A program made the translations under genes and the position numbers. From NCBI RefSeq assembly GCF_003268675.1, contig NZ_CP029378.1, positions 5,394,001-5,458,000 on the forward strand: 64,000 bases of DNA, written 5' to 3'. Source of the DNA: Streptomyces bacillaris (GTDB lineage Bacteria; Actinomycetota; Actinomycetes; Streptomycetales; Streptomycetaceae). This document shows positions 8,110 through 15,982 of the stretch, piece after piece. The notes under the pieces were generated by a model. The model made no database searches and was not told the DNA's origin. It saw only the letters and a program-made list of their open reading frames with translations. How positions within the stretch are numbered: position 1 is the stretch's first letter; each line of letters starts with the position of its first letter.

Positions 8110-8390
8110 GGCCCACGTCCCTGCCCGCATGGTTTGGGGCGCGTGCGGCTGATTCCACCGGGGAGGAGCCCGGAGACTCCGTCAATTCGCTTGATAATAA
8201 AGAAAGATGAGAGGAAGAGTGTAACCCTGAGGTGTCGGCCGATCATTCTGCTTGACTGCGGATCGATTTCCCGGGACTGTGCTTTGCAGGCGCTGTCCGG
8301 CTTCTCCGGTGGCGAAGCCGGGGCAAGGGAATGCTTCTCGCCTGTCGAAGGTATGGTCTTGCCGGTGTGCAGACTTGGCGTTCTGTATAG
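8110..8390. other. Lower-GC intergenic boundary region
   Basis: This stretch marks the left edge of an accessory patch. Its composition is clearly less GC-rich than the flanks (for example attcgcttgataataaagaaagatgagagg near 8186-8215). An AT-rich TATAG-like hexamer at 8386-8390, with TTGCCG at 8359, could form a weak promoter for the next gene. An ORF at 8134-8454 has no protein-like features and is not called. No obvious terminator for the ABC operon is seen. Confidence 0.45.
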
Positions 8391-8876
8391 GTGTTCGAGA
8401 AGTCTATTCGAGTGTTGGGGATGCAAGCAGGACCTGGCATTCGGTTCTCGGTAGCATGGAATGCGAGTTGGATGTCCGCAAGAGTTGGACGAGTGGCCGC
8501 GATGGTCATGGCAGGGGTAATTGCTGCCGCGACCGGGATGGTCACCAACGTCGTGACGGACAATCCGTCGGGTGCTTGGTGGGCTGCTCTGGCTGTCTTG
8601 GTTCTCTTCGGCGTTGTGCCGCAGGTCTACCTCCACCGGGGTGCCTCGCCGGAGGATTCGCCTCCGGTGGTCAGAGCCACAGCCACAGGCGCGGTCGCGG
8701 TCGGAGGTTCCTCGCACGAGCGCATCTCCACCAAGGTTGTCGGCGTTGCGGGCACAGCGGGCGGCCCGGTCGACCAGGGGGTTTCGGCAACCGCGGCAGG
8801 TGCTGTGGCGGTAGGAGGAGAGGCGCGGGCTGTCATCGAGACGGATGTCGCCCACGGCTCGGGTGGTACTTCATGA
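8391..8876 (+). CDS. Small two-helix membrane protein, partner of the STAND ATPase
   Basis: A protein of up to 161 residues in no family I recognise. It has two predicted transmembrane helices (VGRVAAMVMAGVIAAATGMV and WWAALAVLVLFGVVPQVYL) followed by a ~65-residue soluble tail. That tail carries two copies of a motif, TATGAVAVGG-SSHERIST near residue 98 and TAAGAVAVGG-EARAVIET near residue 135. A third copy (EAAVAVGG-DAMAPIIT) opens the next protein, whose ATG overlaps this gene's stop (ATGA, 8873-8876). Shared motifs plus overlap argue for a physical partnership, perhaps as membrane effector or anchor. The start is uncertain: GTG 8391, ATG 8421 and ATG 8472 are all in frame and none has a good ribosome-binding site. 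Confidence 0.6.
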   Translation: MFEKSIRVLGMQAGPGIRFSVAWNASWMSARVGRVAAMVMAGVIAAATGMVTNVVTDNPSGAWWAALAVLVLFGVVPQVYLHRGASPEDSPPVVRATATGAVAVGGSSHERISTKVVGVAGTAGGPVDQGVSATAAGAVAVGGEARAVIETDVAHGSGGTS

Positions 8877-10327
8877 GGTGGGACCGGCCGCCGGCCACCG
8901 AGGCGGGCGGCGAGGCCGCTGTCGCCGTCGGGGGAGACGCCATGGCGCCTATCATCACGAACCCAACCATGCACAACACCTTTAACCTGACTGTGCGTTG
9001 CGACGAGCCCCCTCCCGCCGCGCGAGCTCGGAATCTTCCGCCTGGAGTGCCCGACTTCACCGGGCGTGCCTCCGAAATCCAGGTCATCGAGCGTGAGGCG
9101 CTCGTGGGCAGGCATGGCCAGCACTCCGTTACGGCGGTAGTGACGGGGAAACCCGGGGTCGGGAAGACCTGCCTGGCTGTGCACCTTGCCCATCGGATGG
9201 GGGTGGCCTACGAGGATGGGGAACTCTACGCGGATCTGCGTGGAGTCGATGAGCGACCGGCGCTGCCGGAAGAGATCATGGCTCGCTTCATGCAGGCGCT
9301 GGGGATGCCGGAGACGGAAATTCCTGGTGATACTTGCCTTCGCCTGGATGCCTACCGGCGGACAGTCACGGGCCGCTCCCTACTGATCGTCCTTGACAAC
9401 GCCGCTGACAAAAAGCAGGTCCGGACGTTGCTCCCACCCGGTGCCGGGTCTCTGGTTCTGGTGACGAGTAGGAACAGGCTGATAGGCCTGGAGTCTGTTC
9501 ACCGGTGCGATCTTGAGATGTTCCCCACCTCGGCATCGCTCGATTTCATGAGGAAGGTGGTCGGCGAAGATGCAGTCGACCGAGAGCCGCGCGATGCGCA
9601 GCGCGTCGCCGAGTTCTGCGGACATCTTCCTCTCGCCCTGCGTATCGCTGCGATCCGACTACATTCCACTTGCAATATGCGCATGTCGGACCTCGCTCGG
9701 GAGTTGCGTGACGAGCGTGACCGACTCGAAGCGCTGAAAGCCGATGACCTGGCGGTCCGGGCGGCTTTCAATCTCTCCTATCGAAAGATGGGCAAAGGGG
9801 CACGGAATACCTTTAAGAGCCTCTCCCATGTGCCGGGCGCCGATTTTGGAACGGGTATCTGCTCGGCCGTGTCGGTGTTCGAGGTCCGACAGGCAGCGAA
9901 GATGCTGCGGAAGCTGGTGGATGCAAATCTTGTCGAGCAGTCGGAAGTGCCGGGAAGATTCAGGTTTCACGACCTGCTGAAAGTTTTCTCGCGAGAGAAG
10001 ATGGAGAAGGGCCCGGCCGACCGCGTCCAGGGGGACAGGCGGCGTATGCTCACCTGGCTTCAAAGGTCCGCGCTGAAGGTCCAGTCTACTCTGGGGGGCG
10101 TGTTCGAGGTTGAGCTTCCGGACAGTGGAAGTGCTGAGATCGACTCGATCGAGACGGCGGCAGCCTGGGTGGATTCGGAATTTCTGAACGCGGTGGCGGC
10201 CTTGGGTGTTGCTGAATCCTATGACGCCCCGGAGCGTGTGGTCGGACTCGCTCTCGCGCTGTCTGGTATTTTCGGGCGAGGCGCTTGCCCGCAGCAACGC
10301 TGCAGAGGCTCTTCATCGGCTCGGTAG
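8873..10327 (+). CDS. NB-ARC STAND ATPase (NLR-like), interrupted before its TPR part
   Basis: A 484-residue open frame. A short N-terminus bears AVAVGG and ITNPTMHNTFNLTV. The NB-ARC region then has VPDFTGRASEI, P-loop TGKPGVGKTCLAVHLA near residue 92, RNBS/Walker B LLIVLDNAADKKQV, sensor LVTSRNR, the GLPL-equivalent CGHLPLALRI and a winged-helix region ending in RFRFHDLLKVFSRE. Such ATPases oligomerise as switches in regulation, immunity or cell death. The frame ends in a run that no longer looks like protein (GRGACPQQRCRGSSSAR), while TPR-like sequence continues in another frame from about 10275. A one-base frameshift around 10265-10280 therefore splits a ~640-residue NB-ARC/TPR protein. 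GC content and codon use are lower than in neighbouring genes. Confidence 0.8.
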   Translation: MRWDRPPATEAGGEAAVAVGGDAMAPIITNPTMHNTFNLTVRCDEPPPAARARNLPPGVPDFTGRASEIQVIEREALVGRHGQHSVTAVVTGKPGVGKTCLAVHLAHRMGVAYEDGELYADLRGVDERPALPEEIMARFMQALGMPETEIPGDTCLRLDAYRRTVTGRSLLIVLDNAADKKQVRTLLPPGAGSLVLVTSRNRLIGLESVHRCDLEMFPTSASLDFMRKVVGEDAVDREPRDAQRVAEFCGHLPLALRIAAIRLHSTCNMRMSDLARELRDERDRLEALKADDLAVRAAFNLSYRKMGKGARNTFKSLSHVPGADFGTGICSAVSVFEVRQAAKMLRKLVDANLVEQSEVPGRFRFHDLLKVFSREKMEKGPADRVQGDRRRMLTWLQRSALKVQSTLGGVFEVELPDSGSAEIDSIETAAAWVDSEFLNAVAALGVAESYDAPERVVGLALALSGIFGRGACPQQRCRGSSSAR

Positions 10328-10805
10328 AAAAAGTGAGGCGATTGAGTACTCGATGACGGCTCGGTCCGTCTTCGCTCGGCTCGGTGACGATCAGAGGCTG
10401 GCCAAGGCCATGATCTCCCACATTCCCATCCTGTTCGAGGACGGGAGGATCGAGGAGGCGGTGGAGGGAGCAGCTGCCGCGATCGAAACGATGATGCTCC
10501 TCGGCGATGTGAAGGCAGTGGCCTCCGCGCATCAAGTGCTGGCCCGTGAATATGAGGTCATCGAGAACTGGGATGAGTCTCTCCGGCACGCCATGCAGTC
10601 GCTGGAAATCGGCGGCACTGCCCTGACCCCATATGAGCGGGCAGCGACCTGCGGTCTGGCCCTGAGCGCCGCCTCGAAGCTGGGGCGGCGATCGGAAGTG
10701 GCGCACTGCGTAGGCATCCTCCAGGAGGCTTTCGCAGTCGACCCCTCCCTTCGTGGCGCGTTCGTCAAAGCTTTCGAGGGAGAGGCCGAACTGCTCGCGT
10801 TGTGA
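10206..10805 (+). pseudogene. TPR-containing C-terminal part of the STAND protein, in shifted frame
   Basis: From about 10275 this frame reads GEALARSNAAEALHRLGRKS and continues as helical TPR-like repeats (AIEYSMTARSVFARLGDDQR, AKAMISHIPILFEDGRIEEA, NWDESLRHAMQSLEIG). These are typical of the C-terminal sensor half of actinobacterial NB-ARC/TPR regulators. The residues before 10275 (NPMTPRSVWSDSLSRC) are only the shadow of the NB-ARC frame, so the GTG at 10206 is an unlikely start. The simplest reading is that this is the missing half of the upstream gene. Whether the break is mutation, sequencing error or programmed shift cannot be settled here; no classic slippery sequence was seen. Confidence 0.65.
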
Positions 10806-11036
10806 AGTCCGGGGTCGGGTGTGTTGGGCGGATGCGGGCATCCGCAACCTATGGGGCCCTGGCTACTTCCGGGATATGATGGGTGCTCCTTGCCGCAGCA
10901 GTTCGCGGAAGCGGGGGTCTCCCGGGCGGTGCGAACTGCCGGGCCCTGCACGTTGGCGTCGACTCGGTCGGCGAAGCCGCCGCTCCCCCTTTACGTCGTC
11001 ACTGCGCCCCGCCCCGCTAACCTGCCCCGATCAGCG
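10806..11036. other. Intergenic region left of tRNA-Arg
   Basis: About 230 bases between the STAND gene remnant and the tRNA terminator. GC content returns to the genomic norm across it. No ORF with protein-like composition, repeat or promoter is convincing. Confidence 0.4.
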
Positions 11037-11061
11037 AAAAGGCCCTCCGGTGCGGAGGGCC
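11037..11061 (-). terminator. Rho-independent terminator of tRNA-Arg
   Basis: Perfect 9-bp stem GGCCCTCCG / CGGAGGGCC with a GTG loop, followed on the minus strand by TTTT (aaaa at 11037-11040). It lies 20 bases beyond the 3' end of the tRNA gene. Confidence 0.85.
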
Positions 11062-11081
11062 TCACGGTCGTGCGGTCGGTG

Positions 11082-11154
11082 CGCCCCCGGCAGGACTCGA
11101 ACCTGCGGCCAAGCGCTTAGAAGGCGCCTGCTCTATCCACTGAGCTACGGGGGC
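11082..11154 (-). tRNA. tRNA-Arg (anticodon TCT)
   Basis: Read on the minus strand, the gene begins GCCCCCGTAGCTCAGTGGAT and folds into a normal cloverleaf. It has a 7-bp acceptor (GCCCCCG / CGGGGGC), a D arm GCTC...GAGC, an anticodon loop CTTCTAA giving TCT, and a T arm GCAGG-TTCGAGT-CCTGC. The CCA end is not encoded. It reads AGA codons, which are rare in such high-GC genomes. Confidence 0.97.
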
Positions 11155-11517
11155 CGGGAGCCCTGATCGGGTGGTTCCGTGGCCGTGCCGGGACAAGGAT
11201 AGGGCTCCGATCGCCTGGACCCGGTTGCTTCACCTGCGTGGCACGATGTGGAGGTTCGGTGAAGCGAACCGATAATCGCAGGTGAGTGCGGATCGTGCAT
11301 AGCTTTTCGCGTCATGCGGGCCGGGTGTTGTGCACTCGTTATGCCTGCGCCCCACTCGTCCCGCTTGTCCGGAGTCCGTCCAGGGTCGGTCAGGAGTCTG
11401 TCCGGAGTCCGCCCGGGCGCCCGTCCGGGCGCTGTCCGGAGAGTGGAACCGCCGCGCAGAGGGGTCTATAAGCTTCAAAAGGGCACCAAAATTGGGCATT
11501 CTTCGCATGTGGTGACC
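11155..11517. other. Intergenic region upstream of the paired GTPase genes
   Basis: A 363-bp gap. It contains direct repeats of tgtccggagtccgycc (11366 and 11399, with a partial third at about 11433). An unusually AT-rich patch tctataagcttcaaaagggc at 11464-11483 is the best candidate for the GTPase operon promoter. The tRNA promoter should also lie at the left end of this gap. No gene is seen. Confidence 0.5.
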
Positions 11518-13161
11518 ATGGACGTACGGCCTCAGCTCATCGACGCACTTTCCGCCCTGCGCGACCGTGTCGCCGCCGTGCGTCTTCCACTCCCGCTGCC
11601 GGGGGCCGAACGCGCCCGGCAGACCAGGGTCGAACTCCTCGCGCAGCTCGACGACTACCTCCTGCCCCGGCTCAAGGACCCCGAAGCCCCGCTGCTCGCC
11701 GTGATCGGCGGGTCCACCGGGGCCGGGAAGTCCACGCTGGTCAACTCGCTCGTGGGGTGCCGGGTCAGCGAGGCCGGGGTGCTCCGGCCCACCACGCGCA
11801 CGCCCGTGCTGGTCTGTCACCCCGACGACCACCACTGGTTCGCGGGCGTACGGGTGCTCCCGCAGCTCACCCGGATCTGGCTGCCGCCGGGCCGGCCCCG
11901 GGACCCCGACGGGCTCGACGACCTCGGCGCCGGTGCGGACGACGAGGCCGACGTGCTGCGGATCGAGACCGCCGTCAGCCTGCCCCCCGGGCTCGCCATC
12001 CTCGACGCCCCCGACATCGACTCCCTCGTCGTACGCAACCGGGTCCTGGCCGCCGAACTCATCTGCGCCGCCGACGTCTGGGTGATGGTCACCACCGCCT
12101 CCCGGTACGCCGACGCGGTGCCCTGGCATCTGCTGCGTACGGCCAAGGAGTACGACGCCGCCCTCGTCACCGTCCTCGACCGGGTCCCCCACCAGGTGAT
12201 CGCCGAGGTCTCCCGGCAGTACGCGGCGCTCCTGACCCGCGCCGGGCTCGGGGACGTACCCCGTTTCACCATCCCCGAACTCCCCGAGTCCGCGGGCGGC
12301 GGCAGCGGACTGCTCCCCACCACCGCCGTCGCCCCGCTGCGCGCCTGGCTCACCCACCGGGCCCAGGACCCCGCCGCCCGGCAGCAGGCGGTGGGGCGTA
12401 CGGCCTCCGGGCTCATCGAGTCGCTCAACGTCCGGATGCCCGCGCTGGCGTCGGCCGTCGCCGCGCAGTACGCCGCATCCGTACGGCTCACCGGTGTCGT
12501 CGAGGACGCGTACGCCAACGAGGCCGACCGGATCCGGCGCCGGCTGCAGAGCGGAGCGGTCCTCTCCGGGGACGCGCGCACCCGCTGGCGCGGCTACCCC
12601 CTCTACAGCGCCCCCGGCGAACTCCTCGAAGCCCTGGTGGACAGCCTGATCGCCCTCCTCCAGTGCGCGGTCTCCGCCGCCGACGCGCAGATCCGTACGC
12701 AGTGGAGCCGCGAGCCCGCCGCCGGGGTGTTCCGGTTCGAGGGCGCCGGGCGGGAGGCCGGGGGGTGGGGGCCCGTCGAGGACATCGAGGGCCGGATCGC
12801 CGTGGCCGTACGGCGGTGGCGGCGGGTTCTGGAGGAGCTGGCCGAGGAAGAGGTGCGGCAGCTCGAACGCAGTGTGGCGCCCGACCCCGAGAGCGTCGCC
12901 GCCCTGCTCGCCACGGCCCTGCTCGGCGGTCGGCGGGCCCGTACGGCCGGGGAGCAGCTCGCCGAACGCATCGGCGCCCAGGGCGCCCTGCGCCTCCGCG
13001 ACAAGGGCGGCGAACTGCTGACGACCTATCTGGACCAGGTGCTCGGCGGCGAACGCGACCGCCGCCTCGCCCCGCTCGACGCGCTCGACGTCGCCCCCGA
13101 ACCGCAGGCCGAACTGATCGCCGCACTGTCCGTCATGCAGAAGGAGAGGTGGCAGCGATGA
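11518..13161 (+). CDS. Dynamin/YfjP-like GTPase A
   Basis: A 547-residue P-loop GTPase, first of a co-translated pair. The G domain begins with G1 GGSTGAGKSTLVNSL near residue 63, the switch-I Thr in RPTTRTPV, a G3-like motif ILDAPDIDS, and G4 perhaps VTVLDR. The remaining ~300 residues are helical (ARRWRRVLEELAEEEVRQL) without clear transmembrane segments. This fits bacterial dynamin-related or YfjP-type GTPases whose pairs often act together at membranes. The ATG at 11518 follows the AT-rich promoter-like region; the open frame upstream is unlikely coding. Its stop overlaps the next gene's ATG (ATGA, 13158-13161). Confidence 0.85.
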   Translation: MDVRPQLIDALSALRDRVAAVRLPLPLPGAERARQTRVELLAQLDDYLLPRLKDPEAPLLAVIGGSTGAGKSTLVNSLVGCRVSEAGVLRPTTRTPVLVCHPDDHHWFAGVRVLPQLTRIWLPPGRPRDPDGLDDLGAGADDEADVLRIETAVSLPPGLAILDAPDIDSLVVRNRVLAAELICAADVWVMVTTASRYADAVPWHLLRTAKEYDAALVTVLDRVPHQVIAEVSRQYAALLTRAGLGDVPRFTIPELPESAGGGSGLLPTTAVAPLRAWLTHRAQDPAARQQAVGRTASGLIESLNVRMPALASAVAAQYAASVRLTGVVEDAYANEADRIRRRLQSGAVLSGDARTRWRGYPLYSAPGELLEALVDSLIALLQCAVSAADAQIRTQWSREPAAGVFRFEGAGREAGGWGPVEDIEGRIAVAVRRWRRVLEELAEEEVRQLERSVAPDPESVAALLATALLGGRRARTAGEQLAERIGAQGALRLRDKGGELLTTYLDQVLGGERDRRLAPLDALDVAPEPQAELIAALSVMQKERWQR

Positions 13162-15194
13162 CCGCCGTCACGGACGAGAACCAGGGAAACGGTACGGCGG
13201 CCACGGGCGGGCCGAAGGAGGCCGAGGCTCCCGGGAAGGACGACGGGCACTGGGACGACGGGCTCATCGCCCGCCGCGCGGCCGCGGTCGACGGGCGGGG
13301 CGACGGTTCCGGAGGGGGCGACTCCCGTACGGGGGGCCGGGGCCGTTCCCGTGCGGGCTCCGCCTCCGCTCCCGCCGCCGATGAGGACGACGTACGTCCG
13401 CAGGTCGAGGCGTACGTCCCTTCCGGCGGGCCGCTGCCGACCCGGCTGGACGCCCTGCGCGAACTCGTCGGCCTCTCCCGGGCCCGGCTCGACCGGGACA
13501 CCCTCACCGAGGCGGGACGCGTCCTGGACGAGGCCGCCGCCCGGCAACGGCTCTCCTCGCGGCACACGGTCGTCGCCATCGCGGGGGCCACCGGGAGCGG
13601 GAAGTCGACCCTGTTCAACGCCCTCGCCGGGGCCCAGATCTCCGACACCGGGCTGCGCCGCCCCACCACCTCCCAGCCCATCGCCTGCAGCTGGACCGAC
13701 GGGGCCGCGGGGCTGCTCGACCGCCTCGCGATCCCCGGCCGCCTCCGCCGCAGGCCGCACCCGGGGCCCGCCGCGTCCGACGAGGCGCTCCAGGGGCTCG
13801 TCCTGGTCGACCTGCCCGACCACGACTCCGCCGCGACCGCCCACCGGGACCAGGTGGACCGGGTGCTGGCGCTGGTCGACGCGGTGATCTGGGTGGTGGA
13901 CCCGGAGAAGTACGCCGACGCGGCCCTGCACGAACGCTATCTGCGCCCCCTCGCCGGCCATGCCGAGGTCACCTTCGTCGTCCTCAACCAGATCGACCGG
14001 CTCCCCGGCGAGGCCGCCGAACTCGTCCTCGACGACCTGCGCCGGCTCCTGGACGAGGACGGCATGGCCCTCGGCGAACACGGCGAACCCGGCGCCACCG
14101 TCATGTCCCTCTCCGCCCTGACCGGCGACGGGGTGCCCGAACTGCGGGAGCTGGTCGGCCGGTTCGTCCAGGACCGTACGGCGGCCACCCGCCGGCTCTC
14201 CGCCGACGTGGACGCGGCGGCGGCGCGGCTGCGTCCCGTGTACGTGGCGGAGGGGCGGCCGGGGCTGGGGGAGCGGGCCCGCGAGGAGTTCACGGACCGG
14301 CTGGCCGAGGCGGTCGGTGCGGCCGCCGCCGGGCAGGCCGCCGAGCGGGAGTGGCGCCGGAACGCGGGGCGCGCCTGCGGGACGCCGTGGCTGCGGCTCT
14401 GGCGCTGGTACGAGTCCCGGGGGCTGCCGGGCAGCCTGGACCGGATGGGCCAGGCGCTCGCCCCGCCGGAGGAGGAGCTGACGGCCCGGCAGCGAGTGGA
14501 GCAGGCGGTCCGGATCGTCGCGGACGACGCCGCCGACGGGCTGCCCGCGCCCTGGGCCCAGGCGGTGCGCGAGGCGGCGTTCACCGGGGCGAAGGGGCTG
14601 CCGGAGGCGCTGGACGAGCTGGCGGTGAAGGCGGGGGCGGGGCCTGCCAAGGGCTCGGGCAGGTCGTCCGGGAAGAAGGCGGGGAAGGCTTCAGGGAAGG
14701 GCTCGGACAAGACGTCCGAGACGTCCTCCGGGACGGTCGCGGGTGCTTCCTACGGGGGCGGGCGCGCCGGTTCGGCGGGCCGCGGTGGCCCGGCGACCGG
14801 TGCGGCGCTCGGCGGGCGGCCGGCCAAGCCGCCCCGGCCGAAGTGGTGGCCCGCCGCCGTACTGGTCCAGGCGTCCATGACGCTGATCCAGATCTTCGGC
14901 GGGCTGTGGCTGCTCGGCCAGATCATCGGGGTCCTGGAGCCCGGGCTCGTCACCCCCGCCCTGATCATGCTGGCCGGAGTCGTCGGCGGGCCGCTGGTGG
15001 AGTGGTCCTGCGCGGCGGCCATCCGGGGGCCCGCCCGGCGCTACGGGCAGGACGCCGAACGGCGGCTGCGCGAGGCGGCGGCCGCGTGCGGACGGGCCAG
15101 GGTCCTGGACCCGGTCTCGGCGGAGCTGGTGCGCTACCGGGAGGTGCGCGAGCGGTACGCGGCGGTGACGGAGTTTTCCACAACCGGCCGGTAA
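13158..15194 (+). CDS. YfjP-like GTPase B with C-terminal membrane segment
   Basis: A 678-residue partner of the preceding GTPase. A Gly/Ser/Arg-rich N-terminal ~75 residues comes first. The G domain has G1 AGATGSGKSTLFNALAG near residue 143, LRRPTTSQP (switch I), LVDLPDHDS (G3) and VLNQIDRL (G4, N/T-x-x-D). A disordered Lys/Gly/Ser-rich stretch (GKKAGKASGKGSDKTS) around residues 500-530 precedes two transmembrane helices (VLVQASMTLIQIFGGLWLLG, LVTPALIMLAGVVGGPLVEW) near 575-615 and a basic helical tail. AAGGAGAGG precedes the ATG. A soluble GTPase coupled to a membrane-anchored one suggests a heteromeric membrane-remodelling or membrane-stress complex (inference). Confidence 0.87.
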   Translation: MTAVTDENQGNGTAATGGPKEAEAPGKDDGHWDDGLIARRAAAVDGRGDGSGGGDSRTGGRGRSRAGSASAPAADEDDVRPQVEAYVPSGGPLPTRLDALRELVGLSRARLDRDTLTEAGRVLDEAAARQRLSSRHTVVAIAGATGSGKSTLFNALAGAQISDTGLRRPTTSQPIACSWTDGAAGLLDRLAIPGRLRRRPHPGPAASDEALQGLVLVDLPDHDSAATAHRDQVDRVLALVDAVIWVVDPEKYADAALHERYLRPLAGHAEVTFVVLNQIDRLPGEAAELVLDDLRRLLDEDGMALGEHGEPGATVMSLSALTGDGVPELRELVGRFVQDRTAATRRLSADVDAAAARLRPVYVAEGRPGLGERAREEFTDRLAEAVGAAAAGQAAEREWRRNAGRACGTPWLRLWRWYESRGLPGSLDRMGQALAPPEEELTARQRVEQAVRIVADDAADGLPAPWAQAVREAAFTGAKGLPEALDELAVKAGAGPAKGSGRSSGKKAGKASGKGSDKTSETSSGTVAGASYGGGRAGSAGRGGPATGAALGGRPAKPPRPKWWPAAVLVQASMTLIQIFGGLWLLGQIIGVLEPGLVTPALIMLAGVVGGPLVEWSCAAAIRGPARRYGQDAERRLREAAAACGRARVLDPVSAELVRYREVRERYAAVTEFSTTGR

Positions 15195-15244
15195 TCCACA
15201 GGCTCCGGCGCACTCCGTCCGCGGCGTCCACCATGAAGTCAGTG

Positions 15245-15271
15245 CCGGTGACCGGGAACGACGGTCACCGG
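15245..15271 (+). terminator. Hairpin after the GTPase operon
   Basis: 10-bp stem CCGGTGACCG / CGGTCACCGG with a 7-nt loop, 50 bases after the GTPase B stop and before the SSB-like gene. It lacks a U tract, as is common in Streptomyces. Confidence 0.6.
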
Positions 15272-15307
15272 TCACCCGGAACATGACGACGGAATGCGGG
15301 GGCGGAA

Positions 15308-15793
15308 ATGAACGGGACGATGGTGACGCTGGTGGGGAACGCCGCCACTGCGGTGGAGTTCCGCGACACGGCGACCGGGGGGATGGCGCGATTTCGCCTC
15401 GCCGTGACCCCGCGGCGCCGGGACCGCGAGACCCAGCTCTGGACGGACGGGCCCACCAGCTTCTACACGGTCTGGGCCTGGCGGACGCTCGCCACGAATC
15501 TGGCCGCGTCCGTGGCGATCGGGGAACCCCTCGTGGTGCACGGCCGGCTGAAGGTCCGCGAGGAGGAACGGGACGGCGGGCGAAGGACGTTCGTGGATGT
15601 GGAGGCGGTCGCGGTCGGCCATGACCTGAGCCGGGGGACCGCCGCCTTCCGCCGGGTCGTCCGGACCGAACCGGCCTTGACCTCCGCCCTGCGGAGCGGA
15701 ACAGACGGAGCGTCAGGAGGCGATTCCGGCGCGTCACAGACCCTGTCGGAAGGCCCTGCCGAACGCGTCACCGAAAGGGCCGCCGTGTCCTGA
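15308..15793 (+). CDS. Single-stranded DNA-binding protein paralogue
   Basis: A 161-residue OB-fold protein. The first ~110 residues match the SSB family (VTLVGNAATAVEFRDTATGG, ARFRLAVTPRRRD, FYTVWAWRTLATNLAASVAI, EPLVVHGRLKVREEERDGG). The C-terminal tail is Ser/Gly/Ala-rich and lacks the acidic DDDxPF-type tip that recruits replication proteins. It is therefore unlikely to be the main replicative SSB and more like the accessory paralogue (SsbB type) that streptomycetes carry. The ATG follows GGGGGCGGAA. It is monocistronic between the GTPase pair and the surface-protein gene. Confidence 0.85.
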   Translation: MNGTMVTLVGNAATAVEFRDTATGGMARFRLAVTPRRRDRETQLWTDGPTSFYTVWAWRTLATNLAASVAIGEPLVVHGRLKVREEERDGGRRTFVDVEAVAVGHDLSRGTAAFRRVVRTEPALTSALRSGTDGASGGDSGASQTLSEGPAERVTERAAVS

Positions 15794-15982
15794 AAGGGCT
15801 GGTCGGGGTGGGCGGCCCGGCGATAACGATTCCGATTCGGAATGGTTGGGCGGAGGCAGGACGGGGGATTACGGATCGCCCGTTCCTTAGGATTCCCAGA
15901 GCTCATGGGTCACTTGAGTCTGCTGGCGAGGCATTCCCCACACGCGCACCATGCGCGAGGGCCTCGCCCGGAGGGGAATCCT

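Noticed and set aside
8134..8454. 106-residue ORF before the STAND pair
   Set aside because: Its Cys/Arg/Ser-rich composition, lack of a ribosome-binding site and overlap with the likely promoter of the membrane-protein gene argue against it.
8110..11082. Integrative element inserted at tRNA-Arg
   Set aside because: The lower-GC patch ends near a tRNA whose 3' end faces it, but I found no second copy of the tRNA 3' end near 8.1 kb and no integrase, so no att sites are called.
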